DNA of 64,000 nucleotides from Aneurinibacillus danicus (GCF_007991215.1 NZ_BJXX01000068.1:1-64000); one strand, 5' to 3'. Shown: positions 54,642 to 63,997, counted from the first letter of the stretch. A program made the numbers and translations. Notes: generated by a model not told the origin, from the sequence alone.

Positions 54642-55805
54642 ATGTCCTTTATTACAACTAAGTTAAAGGCCCTGAACGAACGTCAGCATCAACATACTCC
54701 GGAACTTGAAATCAAAGAACCATCAGAGGGAAGCCGTCTGGTAACCCGCTTTCGATTTGACGTCGACCAAGTGATGCGGCATGTTCGCTCAAAAATCTTT
54801 GGGCAAGAGGAGACACTTCATCGACTGGAAGAAATGTTGAGAATTATCTGGTCGGATATAACGGAATCGGATCGACCATTATATGTCGCCTTATTTCTCG
54901 GACCTACAGGTGTTGGAAAAACTGAAATGGTTAGAGCCTTGAGTGAGGCTATCTACGGAAATCCAGAGGCCTTATGCCGAATCGATATGAATACGTTAAC
55001 ACAAGAGCATTATGCTGCTTCTCTGACTGGAGCCCCTCCAGGTTATATAGGAAGTAAGGAAGGAGCTTCACTTTTTCAAATAGAGAAAATTGAAGGTTCA
55101 TATAGTAAGCCTGGTATCGTTCTCTTTGATGAGTTAGAGAAAGCAAATGATCAAGTCATTTATTCTCTCCTGAACGTAATGGATAATGGGCTGATGGCCA
55201 TGACCTCCGGGGATAAAGTAATTAATTTTCGTAATACTCTAATTTTTATGACCAGCAACCTTGGTGCCCGGGAAATTATGGACTATGCTCATGGAAGTTT
55301 GAAGAACTCCCTTAGAAAGCTGCTGTGGTTCTTCCGGCCTTCTAATTGGGGGAGGAATGAGCAGGATTTTCTTCGCGATTTTGTACTTAAGAAGCTAGAG
55401 AAACGATTTAGTCCTGAATTTATTAATCGATTTGATGATATTTTTGTCTTTCAATGGCTGCATCAGGAGGTGTTAGGACAAATTCTTGATAGGAACATTC
55501 AATCCCTCAATCATCGGATCCAAAAGCATGGATGTCAACTACATCTTAAGGAATCAGCTCGAAAATTTCTGATTGAAGAGGGATTTAATAAACAATACGG
55601 AGCCAGATTCCTCAAAAGAGCCATCCGAAGACATATCGAGATTCCCTTAGCAGCCCAAATTAGTCAACGAATGCAGGGGGAGGTATCTGTTGTATTTATT
55701 GTGAGGATGCAGGATGGCAAGCTACACTTTGCCGCGGAGAAAAAGGAGAACCCTATAAGCGGGAAAATACCATCAGAAGCAACAAATGAATTCATTGACT
55801 TATAA
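54642..55805 (+). CDS. AmiB-like AAA+ ATPase (Clp/ClpX-C4-type)
   Basis: 387 residues: Walker A GPTGVGKT (87-94), a pore-loop-like [10 protein letters not shown] (132-141), Walker [12 protein letters not shown] (158-168), sensor TSNLGAREI, and a ClpB D2-small-like C-terminal domain ([29 protein letters not shown]). It lacks an N-domain and a second AAA module. The Pseudomonas amidase operon has a similar ATPase, AmiB, between amiE and amiC; its role is unclear, perhaps as a chaperone for amidase or nitrile hydratase. No clear terminator separates it from cbiM2. Confidence 0.85.
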   Translation: MSFITTKLKALNERQHQHTPELEIKEPSEGSRLVTRFRFDVDQVMRHVRSKIFGQEETLHRLEEMLRIIWSDITESDRPLYVALFLGPTGVGKTEMVRALSEAIYGNPEALCRIDMNTLTQEHYAASLTGAPPGYIGSKEGASLFQIEKIEGSYSKPGIVLFDELEKANDQVIYSLLNVMDNGLMAMTSGDKVINFRNTLIFMTSNLGAREIMDYAHGSLKNSLRKLLWFFRPSNWGRNEQDFLRDFVLKKLEKRFSPEFINRFDDIFVFQWLHQEVLGQILDRNIQSLNHRIQKHGCQLHLKESARKFLIEEGFNKQYGARFLKRAIRRHIEIPLAAQISQRMQGEVSVVFIVRMQDGKLHFAAEKKENPISGKIPSEATNEFIDL

Positions 55806-55838
55806 AAGAGGAGAGAGGATGGAAGGAAGTGATAGTGC

Positions 55839-55913
55839 GATGACTCGAGGTCAGGAGACCTGCCATAAAAAACAACGCGGTCAGAAGTCTACAGGAGATA
55901 GGGAGGGTACAAA
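55839..55913 (+). other. Relic of the 3' part of a cobalamin riboswitch
   Basis: This stretch aligns with 28319-28390 of the first riboswitch: TGACTCGA, then GGTCAGGAGACCTGCC (55849-55864) against the B12 box AGCCAGGAGACCTGCC, and then CAACGCGGTCAGAAG against CAACACTGTCGGACC. The 5' core (GGGAA, GCCACTG) and the terminator are missing; the end of the AmiB-like gene occupies that place. It is therefore unlikely to bind cobalamin. Confidence 0.75.
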
Positions 55914-55914
55914 G

Positions 55915-56673
55915 ATGAAAAACAAGCGTATGCTTTCCGGTATCGGTGCGGTTGTGGGTCTCGTGCTGTATTTTGTATCGAACGAGCCGCAGACTGTGTA
56001 TGCGATGCACATCATGGAAGGCTTTCTGCCGGTGAAATGGGCATTGTTTTGGTGGGCGGTGTTTTTGCCCTTCTTCTTGCTGGGACTTCGTTCGCTGACG
56101 AAGTTGACGAAAGAAAGACCGGAGACGAAGCTGCTGTTAGGCCTTGTGGGTGCGTTTGCATTCGTTTTATCCGCGTTAAAAATTCCTTCAGTAACAGGAA
56201 GCAGTTCGCATCCGACCGGAACCGGATTAGGTGCGGCGCTATTTGGTCCTCTAGTAATGACGGTCCTGGGTACGCTTGTACTGTTGTTTCAGGCACTGCT
56301 GCTGGCACATGGGGGACTGACTACGCTTGGAGCGAATGCGTTTTCGATGGCGGTGGTAGGTCCGGTTGTGGCATATTTCGTGTATCGAGCAATGGATCGT
56401 TCGACAGGAAAGCCGCGTCTGGCGATTTTTACGGCTGCTGCCCTGGCAGATATGACTACCTATCTTGTCACATCTATCCAGCTTGCCCTTGCATTTCCTG
56501 CAGCAAGCGGTGGTATAGCAGCTTCTTTCATGAAATTTGCTGGTATTTTTGCCGTGACTCAGGTGCCATTGGCTATCAGTGAAGGGCTGTTAACCGTACT
56601 GGTATGGAATTTTCTTGTCACCTATAACGGAAGGGAATTAGCACAACTGCAATCTATCAAACGGGGAGTGTAG
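55915..56673 (+). CDS. cbiM2: Cobalt ECF transporter S component CbiM, nitrile-cluster copy
   Basis: 252 residues, the same length as the first CbiM and nearly identical in long stretches ([49 protein letters not shown]), but many codons differ, so the duplication is not recent. ATG 55915 follows GGGAGGG; the earlier ATG at 55786 reads through the riboswitch relic. It probably supplies cobalt to the nitrile hydratase encoded upstream. Confidence 0.93.
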   Translation: MKNKRMLSGIGAVVGLVLYFVSNEPQTVYAMHIMEGFLPVKWALFWWAVFLPFFLLGLRSLTKLTKERPETKLLLGLVGAFAFVLSALKIPSVTGSSSHPTGTGLGAALFGPLVMTVLGTLVLLFQALLLAHGGLTTLGANAFSMAVVGPVVAYFVYRAMDRSTGKPRLAIFTAAALADMTTYLVTSIQLALAFPAASGGIAASFMKFAGIFAVTQVPLAISEGLLTVLVWNFLVTYNGRELAQLQSIKRGV

Positions 56674-56675
56674 CG

Positions 56676-56987
56676 ATGAACAAATCAAAAGGATGGTTGA
56701 ATATTTTTCTCATACTGGCAGTTGTGGTGCTTATCGTACTTCCGCTTCTGCTTGTGAAGAATTCGGATTTTGGTGGTGCGGATGGGGTGGCAGAAGAAGC
56801 AATTTCTGAGGTGGCTCCCGAGTATAAACCTTGGAGCCAGCCGCTCATCGAACTACCAGGCAGTGAGACAGAAAGCCTGCTGTTTGCACTACAGGCTGCA
56901 CTGGGGGCCGGTATTATCGGTTACGGGATTGGGTATTACAAAGGCCGATCTATAAGGCAGGAATGTTCAGATGAAGATTCAGCTTGA
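56676..56987 (+). CDS. cbiN2: CbiN, nitrile-cluster copy
   Basis: 103 residues, same length and layout as the first CbiN: a helix, an external loop with SDFGGADGVAEEAI and PEYKPW, then LLFALQAALGAGIIGYGIGYY. It starts 2 bases after cbiM2 and overlaps cbiQ2 by 17 bases, the same junctions as copy 1, so the genes were duplicated as a block. Confidence 0.92.
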   Translation: MNKSKGWLNIFLILAVVVLIVLPLLLVKNSDFGGADGVAEEAISEVAPEYKPWSQPLIELPGSETESLLFALQAALGAGIIGYGIGYYKGRSIRQECSDEDSA

Positions 56988-57753
56988 TACGCTTGCTTAT
57001 ATGAACCGGCTACGCCATATTTCTCCCGCGCAGAAATTATGGTTTGGGTTCGGACTCTTATGTTTTGTGCTGCTGGCACATACGTCGGTGCATGTCACTG
57101 TATTGGTATGGATGAGTGTATGGATTATCGGCTACGCAGGGATTTCAGCCCGGGCATATGCAGGAATGATGGGGGCAGTCGCGTTATTTCTGCTGTTCGG
57201 ATTACCGCCACTTGTGCTGGAGATCTCATCTTTTCCACCCGGAGAGCCAATGTTGTTTCAATTTTCCATTGTATCCTGGCATGTGTATGCAAGCGAAGAA
57301 GGGGTGAAGGCGGCGGGTGTGCTGCTGTTTCGTTCGCTTGCGTCCGTATCCTGTCTGTATTTCATATTGTTGACTGTACCGTTTACCGAGATGCTGGCGA
57401 TATTGCGAAGAATCGGGATTCCATCGCTTGTAACGGATTTGCTGCTGGTGATGTACCGCTTTATTTTCGTGTTTTTGGAGACGGTAGAGCAGTTGTGGAT
57501 TGCCCAGCAGGCACGAGGCGGTGGACATGGATTTAAGTGGAAGATGCGAAATGCCGGCTGGTTGGTTACCCGATTGTTTACCCGGACGATGCAGCGTTAC
57601 CAGCAGCTGTCCATTGGTCTTACGGCCCGTGGATTTGACGGTGAGCTGCGGGTTATCTCCGTTGGAACGTTTTCGATATCGAAGCGATATGCGTTCGAAT
57701 CCGTTATTGGTTTTATCGGACTCGTACTACTTGAATGGTGGATGAGGAGGTGA
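56971..57753 (+). CDS. cbiQ2: CbiQ, nitrile-cluster copy
   Basis: 260 residues with the coupling motifs ARGGGHGF and LTARGFDGELR, and about five membrane helices. Same length as CbiQ1, with substitutions mainly in the hydrophobic middle (for example 75-100). It is the T component of the second transporter. Its stop overlaps the RBS of cbiO2 as in copy 1. Confidence 0.92.
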   Translation: MKIQLDTLAYMNRLRHISPAQKLWFGFGLLCFVLLAHTSVHVTVLVWMSVWIIGYAGISARAYAGMMGAVALFLLFGLPPLVLEISSFPPGEPMLFQFSIVSWHVYASEEGVKAAGVLLFRSLASVSCLYFILLTVPFTEMLAILRRIGIPSLVTDLLLVMYRFIFVFLETVEQLWIAQQARGGGHGFKWKMRNAGWLVTRLFTRTMQRYQQLSIGLTARGFDGELRVISVGTFSISKRYAFESVIGFIGLVLLEWWMRR

Positions 57754-57755
57754 AG

Positions 57756-58622
57756 TGGTTGGCTTGGCTGGTAGAAATGGAAGAAGTATCGTATACGTAC
57801 CCGGGAAGCGCAGATCCTGCACTGGATAGAGTAACATTGCGCATTCCCAGGGGAAAGCGATGTGCGTTGCTGGGGCATAACGGATGTGGTAAGTCAACGC
57901 TGTTTTTGCATTTGAACGGTATTTATCGCCCGGATTGCGGGAGGGTGAAGTGGGGCGGAGAGGTATACACATACGGGCGTGCCTACCTGGCTGAACTGCG
58001 GAAGAAAGTAGGATTGGTATTTCAAGACCCGGAACAACAATTGATTGCTAGTACAGTTATGGAGGATATTTCCTATGGATTATATAATGCCGGGGTATCT
58101 AACGCTGAAGCAGCGCAGAGGGTAGAAGCAGCATTGATACGTTTCGGGCTGGAAGAGCTTCGAGAAAGACCTGTACACCATCTAAGTTTAGGGCAGAAAA
58201 AGCAGATAGCGCTGGCAGGCGTTATGATACTTAGACCGGAACTTTTGCTGTTAGATGAGCCGACCGCCTATTTAGACCCGCTTCATACGAAGCTGTTATT
58301 AAAAGAGCTGGAAACGATCTATCAAGAAGAAGGCACAACCATGCTGATGGCCACGCATGATATCGATTTGGCTTACGAATGGGCAGACTGGATATTTATT
58401 ATGCATAAAGGAAGGTTGTTGCTCGAAGGGCCGCCGGAATATGTATTTGCACGGCGGGATGTGATGGAGGAGATAGGGCTTGGGATTCCATTGCTGTTTG
58501 ACGTGTGGGAAGCACTGGCTTCTTCCTCGTTCTTGGGTTCTTTGAAACGTCCACATACTGTTGCGGATTTAAGATATCAACTCAAAAAATATCTGGTAGA
58601 AAATAAACGGAAAATGGGGTGA
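57756..58622 (+). CDS. cbiO2: CbiO ATPase, nitrile-cluster copy
   Basis: 288 residues from TTG 57756, chosen for GAGGAGGTGA directly upstream and the conserved TTG position seen in copy 1. It has GHNGCGKST, FQDPEQQ, LSLGQKKQIALAG, LLLLDEPTAYLDP and MATHD. Catalytic residues are all present. It ends the block at the same point as copy 1, just before where cbiH60 would begin. Confidence 0.94.
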   Translation, partial: WLAWLVEMEEVSYTYPGSADPALDRVTLRIPRGKRCALLGHNGCGKSTLFLHLNGIYRPDCGRVKWGGEVYTYGRAYLAELRKKVGLVFQDPEQQLIASTVMEDISYGLYNAGVSNAEAAQRVEAALIRFGLEELRERPVHHLSLGQKKQIALAGVMILRPELLLLDEPTAYLDPLHTKLLLKELETIYQEEGTTMLMATHDIDLAYEWADWIFIMHKGRLLLEGPPEYVFARRDVMEEIGLGIPLLFDVWEALASSSFLGSLKRPHTVADLRYQLKKYLVENKRKMG

Positions 58623-58668
58623 TGTTCTATTCCTGTTTTTCGAATACCTCAAATTTGCTGCATATTCT

Positions 58669-58743
58669 GGGGTAACACCACATGTCCATCAAGTTTTTAA
58701 GGTATGGATTTTTCTTATCTTGATGGGCATGTGGTGTTACTCC
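58669..58743. repeat. Long 25-bp hairpin after cbiO2
   Basis: 58669-58693 pairs with 58719-58743 in an almost perfect stem (core GTAACACCACATGTCCATC, two G-U pairs) around a 25-base AT-rich loop. No T tract follows the stem. It lies at the end of the cobalt transporter block and could be a transcript-end stabiliser or the remains of a mobile element. Confidence 0.75.
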
Positions 58744-58813
58744 TTTAAGAGAGAAGAAGCGCGTCACTAGTAGGCTGTTGACCCAGCTCTTCCCTTTTGC
58801 AGACGAACGGGGG

Positions 58814-58840
58814 GAGGGTTGCGGAATCGGCCCTCTTTTT
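58814..58840 (+). terminator. Terminator or attenuator just before the second sigma-54 regulator
   Basis: GAGGGTT (58814-58820) pairs with GGCCCTC (58829-58835) and is followed by TTTTT, only 24 bases before the regulator start. It can end the nitrile/cobalt transcript, or attenuate the regulator. Confidence 0.6.
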
Positions 58841-58863
58841 GTATATGTAGAAGGAAAGGGAGG

Positions 58864-60234
58864 ATGAGGACGGTGAAATTGGAGAATCATCTGCTTTCCA
58901 TACTGGAATCGTTGCATGACGCCGTATTGGTCGTTAGCAAGGACGGTACGATTGTATATGTAAATACTGCTTACTCCGTGCAGTTTGGCGTTCCGGCCCA
59001 CAAGATTATCAACCGGAAGATCAGTGAAGTGGAGCCGCAGGCACGCATTCTTGAAGTGCTGAAGACCGGGCAGCCGTTAATTAATGATTACAGTTACTTG
59101 CACTCGCTTAATATTCATGTCTTTGCCAATATTACACCCTTAATGGAAAAAGGCGAACTTATCGGCGTCGTTACGATTATGAAAGACATCAGTGAATTCT
59201 ACGCGCTTCAAGAGGAGTTAAACCGATATAAGACTTATTCGACGCAATTAGAAGAGCAGTTGAACAAGCGGATTTTTTCTCTGCTGGAAAGCCATGCGCC
59301 CGGAATGCGGCAAGCGGTCAATATTGCCAAAAAAGTGGCCAGTTCTGATGCGACTGTATTGTTGTTCGGAGAAACCGGTGTCGGCAAAGAAGTGTTTGCC
59401 CGTGCCATCCACGAAGCAAGTCCGCGGGGAGACAAGCCGTTTGTCGCTATCAATATGGCATCGCTGCCGGAGTCGCTGTTCGAAAGCGAGTTGTTTGGTT
59501 TTGAAGAAGGCGCATTTACCGGATCGCGCAGGGGAGGAAAGAAAGGTTTGTTCGAGCTAGCCAACGGCGGTACGCTGTTCTTAGATGAAATCGGTGAACT
59601 TACGCCATTTCTTCAAGCGAAAATTCTCCGGGTTCTTCAGGAGAAGTCGTTTATTAAAGTGGGGGGAACAACAACGCATCCGCTCAATGTACGCATCATC
59701 GCCGCGACCAATAAAAATTTGCAGCAAATGATGCGGGAAGGGAAGTTCCGTGAAGATTTATACTATAGACTGAATATTGTGCCGATTACCATCCCTCCGG
59801 TACGGGAACGCAAGCAGGATTTACCGATTCTTATTAATAACATTCTGGGGGAGTTGCGTGCCAAATATAAGAAGCAGGTAACGGTGACACAGGAAGTGTA
59901 TGAGATTTTTGAATGCTATGATTGGCCGGGGAATGTGCGGGAATTGAGCAATGTACTGGAACGGATGATTGCCATCTGCACAAAATCGTATTTTATACCG
60001 GAAGATATCCCGCCTTTTGTGCGCGAAGGAACCAGCTTGAACGAGAATCCGGTCCGTAGTACAGCGCGGAACGACGAGAAAGCGATGAATCTGCCTGGTA
60101 TCATTGAAAGAACGGAGAAAGAGATGCTGGAAGAAGTATTAAAAACCAGCCGGACACGAACCGAGGCCATTCAGAAGCTTGGCATTAGCCGTAAAGCATT
60201 CTACCGGAAGTTAAAAAAGTACAACATTAAATAA
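58864..60234 (+). CDS. PAS-domain sigma-54-dependent transcriptional activator
   Basis: 456 residues: PAS domain (12-110), coiled linker, AAA+ domain with Walker A GETGVGKE (169-176), GAFTGS (216-221; canonical GAFTGA), Walker [18 protein letters not shown], and a Fis-type helix-turn-helix (about 428-452, RTEAIQKLGISRKAFYRKLK). ATG 58864 touches GGGAGG; GTG 58873 is an equally good start with 9-base spacing. It lies just upstream of a -24/-12 promoter and an acyl-CoA oxidation operon, its likely target. The PAS may sense a small metabolite such as an acyl compound (inference). Confidence 0.9.
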   Translation: MRTVKLENHLLSILESLHDAVLVVSKDGTIVYVNTAYSVQFGVPAHKIINRKISEVEPQARILEVLKTGQPLINDYSYLHSLNIHVFANITPLMEKGELIGVVTIMKDISEFYALQEELNRYKTYSTQLEEQLNKRIFSLLESHAPGMRQAVNIAKKVASSDATVLLFGETGVGKEVFARAIHEASPRGDKPFVAINMASLPESLFESELFGFEEGAFTGSRRGGKKGLFELANGGTLFLDEIGELTPFLQAKILRVLQEKSFIKVGGTTTHPLNVRIIAATNKNLQQMMREGKFREDLYYRLNIVPITIPPVRERKQDLPILINNILGELRAKYKKQVTVTQEVYEIFECYDWPGNVRELSNVLERMIAICTKSYFIPEDIPPFVREGTSLNENPVRSTARNDEKAMNLPGIIERTEKEMLEEVLKTSRTRTEAIQKLGISRKAFYRKLKKYNIK

Positions 60235-60252
60235 AGAAAGTTTGTATCTAAT

Positions 60253-60318
60253 AGAAACAAAAGTAGAAAAAAGAAACAAAGTTATATCCTAAAGAAACTA
60301 TAATTTGCTTCTTTGTTT
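60253..60318 (+). promoter_or_regulatory. Possible activator binding repeats upstream of the acyl-CoA operon
   Basis: AGAAACAAA occurs at 60253 and again at 60272. AAACAAAG (60274-60281) has an inverted copy CTTTGTTT at 60311-60318. Their position 45-110 bases upstream of the -24 element suits an enhancer site. Confidence 0.4.
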
Positions 60319-60361
60319 TATATAATACCCGGCCGAAGCGGATAAAAATGTATTTTAAACA

Positions 60362-60379
60362 TTGGCATTATTATTGCTA
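60362..60379 (+). promoter_or_regulatory. Sigma-54 (-24/-12) promoter of the acyl-CoA operon
   Basis: TTGGCATTATTATTGCTA: GG (60364-60365) and GC (60376-60377) are exactly ten bases apart, close to TGGCAC-N5-TTGCA. Confidence 0.85.
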
Positions 60380-60433
60380 GATTGAAATTACGGAGTAAGA
60401 AATCAAAGTCATTTTCTATGGAGGTGCGAAGCA

Positions 60434-61195
60434 GTGAAAGTAACGTGGGAGCTTACGAATCGATTGGGTCTAATCACCATTGATGCGCCGCCGGTAAACG
60501 CGTTGAATAAGGAATTCTTCGAGCAGATGGACGGAATTTTACATAGCATCGGCGACGACTGTGATGTTGTTATTATTGCCGGTGCAGGAGAAAAAGCATT
60601 TGTCGCAGGTGCAGACATTAAAGAATTTCCGGAGCTTGGAGAAGAGCAGGGCGTGGAGCTCTGCAGACGGGGGCAGGCTCTTTTCCAGCGCATCGCCGAC
60701 TTGCCGCAGCCGGTTATTGCGGCGATTGACGGATTTGCGCTAGGTGGCGGGTTGGAATTGGCGCTGGCATGCGACTTCCGAGTAGCCAGCCGCAAATCAC
60801 AGCTCGGCCTTCCGGAAGTAAAGCTGGGCATCATTCCAGGCTATGGTGGTACACAGCGTCTTGCACGGCTCGTAGGGCCTGGCAAAGCTAAACAATTGAT
60901 TTTCTCGGGTGAATTTGTTTCCGCTGAAGAAGCGTACCGTATCGGATTGATAGAGCAGCTGGTGGATGAGAACGCTCTCGAAGAAGCGAAGAAATGGGCG
61001 GAAACCATCATGAAACGCGGACCGATTGCCGTAAAAACAGCGAAACGTGTCATCGACCAGGGACTTGCGACTTCACTTGCGGAAGGACTTGAATTGGAAG
61101 CGCGGGGATTCGGCGAAATCTGCCGTACGGAGGATAAGAATGAAGGGGTTGCCGCTTTCTTCGAGCGCAGGGAGCCCAATTTCCAAAATAAATAA
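60434..61195 (+). CDS. Enoyl-CoA hydratase/isomerase family protein
   Basis: 253 residues of the crotonase fold, with the oxyanion-hole segments [15 protein letters not shown] and [15 protein letters not shown], and both catalytic Glu positions (E108, E128 in [18 protein letters not shown]). It hydrates 2-enoyl-CoA to 3-hydroxyacyl-CoA. GTG start with GGAGGTG upstream. First gene behind the -24/-12 promoter. Confidence 0.92.
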   Translation: MKVTWELTNRLGLITIDAPPVNALNKEFFEQMDGILHSIGDDCDVVIIAGAGEKAFVAGADIKEFPELGEEQGVELCRRGQALFQRIADLPQPVIAAIDGFALGGGLELALACDFRVASRKSQLGLPEVKLGIIPGYGGTQRLARLVGPGKAKQLIFSGEFVSAEEAYRIGLIEQLVDENALEEAKKWAETIMKRGPIAVKTAKRVIDQGLATSLAEGLELEARGFGEICRTEDKNEGVAAFFERREPNFQNK

Positions 61196-61221
61196 TCAAA
61201 GAAAGCAGAGGGAGATATGAG

Positions 61222-62082
61222 ATGGCAAAAAAAATCGGGATAATCGGATTTGGCACAATGGGATCGGGTATTGCCCAGGCAGCGGTAGAAGCGGGATATG
61301 AAGTCGTAGCCGTAGAGCAGAAGCAGGAATTCTTCGACCGTGGACTATCCGGCATTCAGAAAAACTGGAGCCGCAGCATTGAGAAAGGACGTCTGACAGA
61401 AGAGAAGAAACAACAACTGGAAGGCGCGCTTACCACGACGGTCGAGTGGAGCAGCTTAAAAGACGTAGACTTCATTATTGAAGCGGTCAGCGAGAACATG
61501 GAATTAAAGAAAGAACTGTTCAAAAAGCTGGATGAAATCGCCCGTGAGGACATCATCATTGCGACGAATACTTCTGGATTGAGCGTAACGGAAATTGCCA
61601 GCGTGACAAAGCGCCCGGAAAAAATTATCGGCGTTCATTTCTTCAATCCGGTACCGGTAATGAAATTAGTAGAGCTGATTCGCGGCCAGAGTACGGCAGA
61701 AGAAACATACCAGGAAGCGAAAGCGCTCGTAGAAGCGATGGGCAAAGAAACGATCGACGTAAAAGAAGCCCCGTTATTTGCGGTAAATCGAATTCTCGTA
61801 CCAATGATCAATGAAGCGATTTTCGTATTGATGGAGGGTACGGCAAGCGCAGAAGACATCGACAAAGGCATGAAACTGGGCGCCAACCATCCGATCGGAC
61901 CGCTGGCGCTGGCCGATTTAATCGGTCTCGATACCCTTCTGTATGTTCAGGATTCTTTGTATGAAGAAACGCAGGACTCCAAGTACCGCAGTGCTCCGCT
62001 TCTCCGCAAGCTCGTGCGTGCGGGCCATCTGGGACGCAAAACGGGCAAAGGATTCTACGATTATACGAAAGGCGCGAAGTAA
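61222..62082 (+). CDS. 3-hydroxyacyl-CoA (3-hydroxybutyryl-CoA) dehydrogenase
   Basis: 286 residues with the NAD motif [15 protein letters not shown], catalytic H139 in [15 protein letters not shown] with N142, and a C-terminal domain with [13 protein letters not shown] and GLDTLLYV. It oxidises the product of the hydratase upstream. The length fits the single-domain dehydrogenases of butyrate-type metabolism rather than large FadB fusions. RBS GAGGGAG. Confidence 0.93.
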   Translation: MAKKIGIIGFGTMGSGIAQAAVEAGYEVVAVEQKQEFFDRGLSGIQKNWSRSIEKGRLTEEKKQQLEGALTTTVEWSSLKDVDFIIEAVSENMELKKELFKKLDEIAREDIIIATNTSGLSVTEIASVTKRPEKIIGVHFFNPVPVMKLVELIRGQSTAEETYQEAKALVEAMGKETIDVKEAPLFAVNRILVPMINEAIFVLMEGTASAEDIDKGMKLGANHPIGPLALADLIGLDTLLYVQDSLYEETQDSKYRSAPLLRKLVRAGHLGRKTGKGFYDYTKGAK

Positions 62083-62083
62083 G

Positions 62084-63220
62084 ATGAGCTTTGCATTAAC
62101 GGAAGAGCAGAGAGAGATTCAGCAGGGGATTCATAAGCTGGCGCAGGAGCGAATTAAGCCGCGTGCGGCGGAAATTGATGAAAAGGGCGAGTATCCGTTT
62201 GATATCAAAGATTTATTGAGTGAATACGGCTATATCGGCGCTAACCTGCCGGAAGAGTACGGCGGAGCAGGCCTGGATTTGTTGAGCTATTGCCTGATCG
62301 TCGAGGAAATAGCGCGAGTATGTGCATCTTCCTCCCAGATTGTCACGGTGCAGGAGCTCGGCTCGCTGCCGGTATTGCTCAGCGGCAATGAAGAACAGAA
62401 ACAGCGCTTTCTTCCTGATTTGGCTGCCGGGAAAAAATTGGCCTGCTTCGGCCTAACCGAGCCGAGCGCCGGATCGGACGTTAAAAGCATGAAAACCCGG
62501 GCGGAGAAAGACGGAAAATACTACCGCCTGAACGGACAGAAATGTTTTATTACCAATGGCAACATTGCCGATGTCTATACTGTTTTTGCCAAGACGGATA
62601 AAGGCATCACTGCTTTCCTCATCGAAAAAGGAACGCCGGGCTTGATTGTAGGCAAAATCGAGAAAAAGATGGGGATTAAAGGCTCGCCGACCGCCGAACT
62701 TTTCTTTGAGGATTGCCGGGTGCCGGAAGAGAATGTTATCGCCGAAGAGGGTCAGGGTTTTCTGGTCGCGATGAAGACGCTGGATAAGACGCGTCCGGGC
62801 ATCGGGGCACAGGCGCTTGGCATCGCCCAAGGCGCGCTGGACGTTTGTCTTGAGTATGTAAAGGAGCGCGAGCAATTCGGTCGTCCGATTGGCTCTTTCC
62901 AGGGCATTCAGTTTATGCTGGCAGACATGGCAACGCAAATCGAAGCGGCGCGAGGTCTTGTATACCGGGCGGCCAGTGCGCTGGATAACCTGGACAGCAC
63001 GGGCAAAGACCCTTCCATGATGCGCCTGGCTTCCATGGCGAAAGTATTCGCATCCGATGTGGCGATGAAAGTAACGACAGATGCGGTACAGATACTGGGC
63101 GGGTACGGATACATTCAGGAGTTCCCTGTTGAGCGCATGATGCGCGACGCAAAAATCACCCAGATTTACGAAGGAACAAACCAAATTCAGCGCGTGGTTA
63201 TTTCAAAATCTATTATGTAG
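62084..63220 (+). CDS. Acyl-CoA dehydrogenase
   Basis: 378 residues from ATG 62084, one base after the preceding stop; the longer frame from 61943 lies inside the previous gene and is not used. Landmarks: FALTEEQREIQQGIHKLAQE, CFGLTEPSAGSDVKSMKT for FAD binding, and catalytic E363 in IYEGTNQIQRVVIS. It introduces the 2,3 double bond and passes electrons to ETF. Short- to medium-chain specificity is likely but not readable. Confidence 0.94.
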   Translation: MSFALTEEQREIQQGIHKLAQERIKPRAAEIDEKGEYPFDIKDLLSEYGYIGANLPEEYGGAGLDLLSYCLIVEEIARVCASSSQIVTVQELGSLPVLLSGNEEQKQRFLPDLAAGKKLACFGLTEPSAGSDVKSMKTRAEKDGKYYRLNGQKCFITNGNIADVYTVFAKTDKGITAFLIEKGTPGLIVGKIEKKMGIKGSPTAELFFEDCRVPEENVIAEEGQGFLVAMKTLDKTRPGIGAQALGIAQGALDVCLEYVKEREQFGRPIGSFQGIQFMLADMATQIEAARGLVYRAASALDNLDSTGKDPSMMRLASMAKVFASDVAMKVTTDAVQILGGYGYIQEFPVERMMRDAKITQIYEGTNQIQRVVISKSIM

Positions 63221-63230
63221 GAGGGCAATC

Positions 63231-63941
63231 ATGAGCGTATCCGGACAACTTCCGTTTGTGCTGATTCACGGCGCGGGCGGCACGAAAGCCAAATTTCGCG
63301 GTCTTGAAGAAAAACTTAAGGACGCTTCCTGCATCGTGCTTGATTTACCGGGCCACGGCGAGAATGCAGACCAGAGCCGCTGCAAAACGATTGAGGAATA
63401 CGCCGAATGGGCCAATGAACAGATTGGTGACCAGGAAGTTATTGTAGTCGGGCACTCAATGGGCGGCATGATTGGCATCGAGATGGCGGCCCACAATCCG
63501 AATGTAAAAGGACTCGTGCTGAATGCCAGCCATTATGAAATGCCGGTTCATCCGAAAATTCTCGAGGATCTGGCAAAAGGCACGTTCCCGGAATTTTTGT
63601 TTAAAGCTTCCTATGGCAAGGAAGCTTCAGCAGAGCTGCTGGACGAAGAGCAAAAGCAGCTTTCCTGGGTAGACACGCCGGTTGTGCATGACGATTTCTA
63701 TGCCTGCAACGAATATAAAGGCGCTGACATTTTTGCAAAGCTGAATGTTCCCATTCTGGCCGTATATGGATCGGAAGATAAGCTGTTGCCGAAAGGTGCT
63801 GCCGAGAAAGCGGCTGAGCAGAACGGCAGTGTGCGGACAAGAACGATTGCCGGTGCCGGCCACTACATTATGCTCGAAAAGCCGGAAGAGTTTGCTAAGG
63901 CTTTGCTCGAGTTTCGCGAATCGCTCCTTGCCAGAGCGTAA
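63231..63941 (+). CDS. Alpha/beta-fold hydrolase
   Basis: 236 residues: oxyanion-hole HGAGGTKAKF near residue 13, nucleophile S76 in VVGHSMGGMIG, an acidic residue in VYGSEDKLLP, and His in GAGHYIMLEKPEEF. Triad complete, so an esterase, thioesterase or lactonase is possible. It follows the acyl-CoA dehydrogenase by 10 bases with GGAGG and is the last gene before the terminator. Its substrate in this operon is unknown. Confidence 0.88.
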   Translation: MSVSGQLPFVLIHGAGGTKAKFRGLEEKLKDASCIVLDLPGHGENADQSRCKTIEEYAEWANEQIGDQEVIVVGHSMGGMIGIEMAAHNPNVKGLVLNASHYEMPVHPKILEDLAKGTFPEFLFKASYGKEASAELLDEEQKQLSWVDTPVVHDDFYACNEYKGADIFAKLNVPILAVYGSEDKLLPKGAAEKAAEQNGSVRTRTIAGAGHYIMLEKPEEFAKALLEFRESLLARA

Positions 63942-63957
63942 GCAGTAAGTCATACAT

Positions 63958-63997
63958 CCCTCTGCCTTTTTACAAGGCGGGGGGCTTTCTATTTTCT
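63958..63997 (+). terminator. Terminator of the acyl-CoA operon
   Basis: CCCTCTGCCTT (63958-63968) pairs with AAGGCGGGGGG (63974-63984), using G-U pairs, followed by CTTTCTATTTTCTT. Confidence 0.8.

Noticed and set aside
55839-55913. Functional second cobalamin riboswitch
   Set aside because: Only the B12-box arm remains; the GGGAA and GCCACTG core elements and a terminator are missing.
61943-62083. N-terminal extension of the acyl-CoA dehydrogenase
   Set aside because: It lies within the hydroxyacyl-CoA dehydrogenase gene; the conserved family start is ATG 62084.
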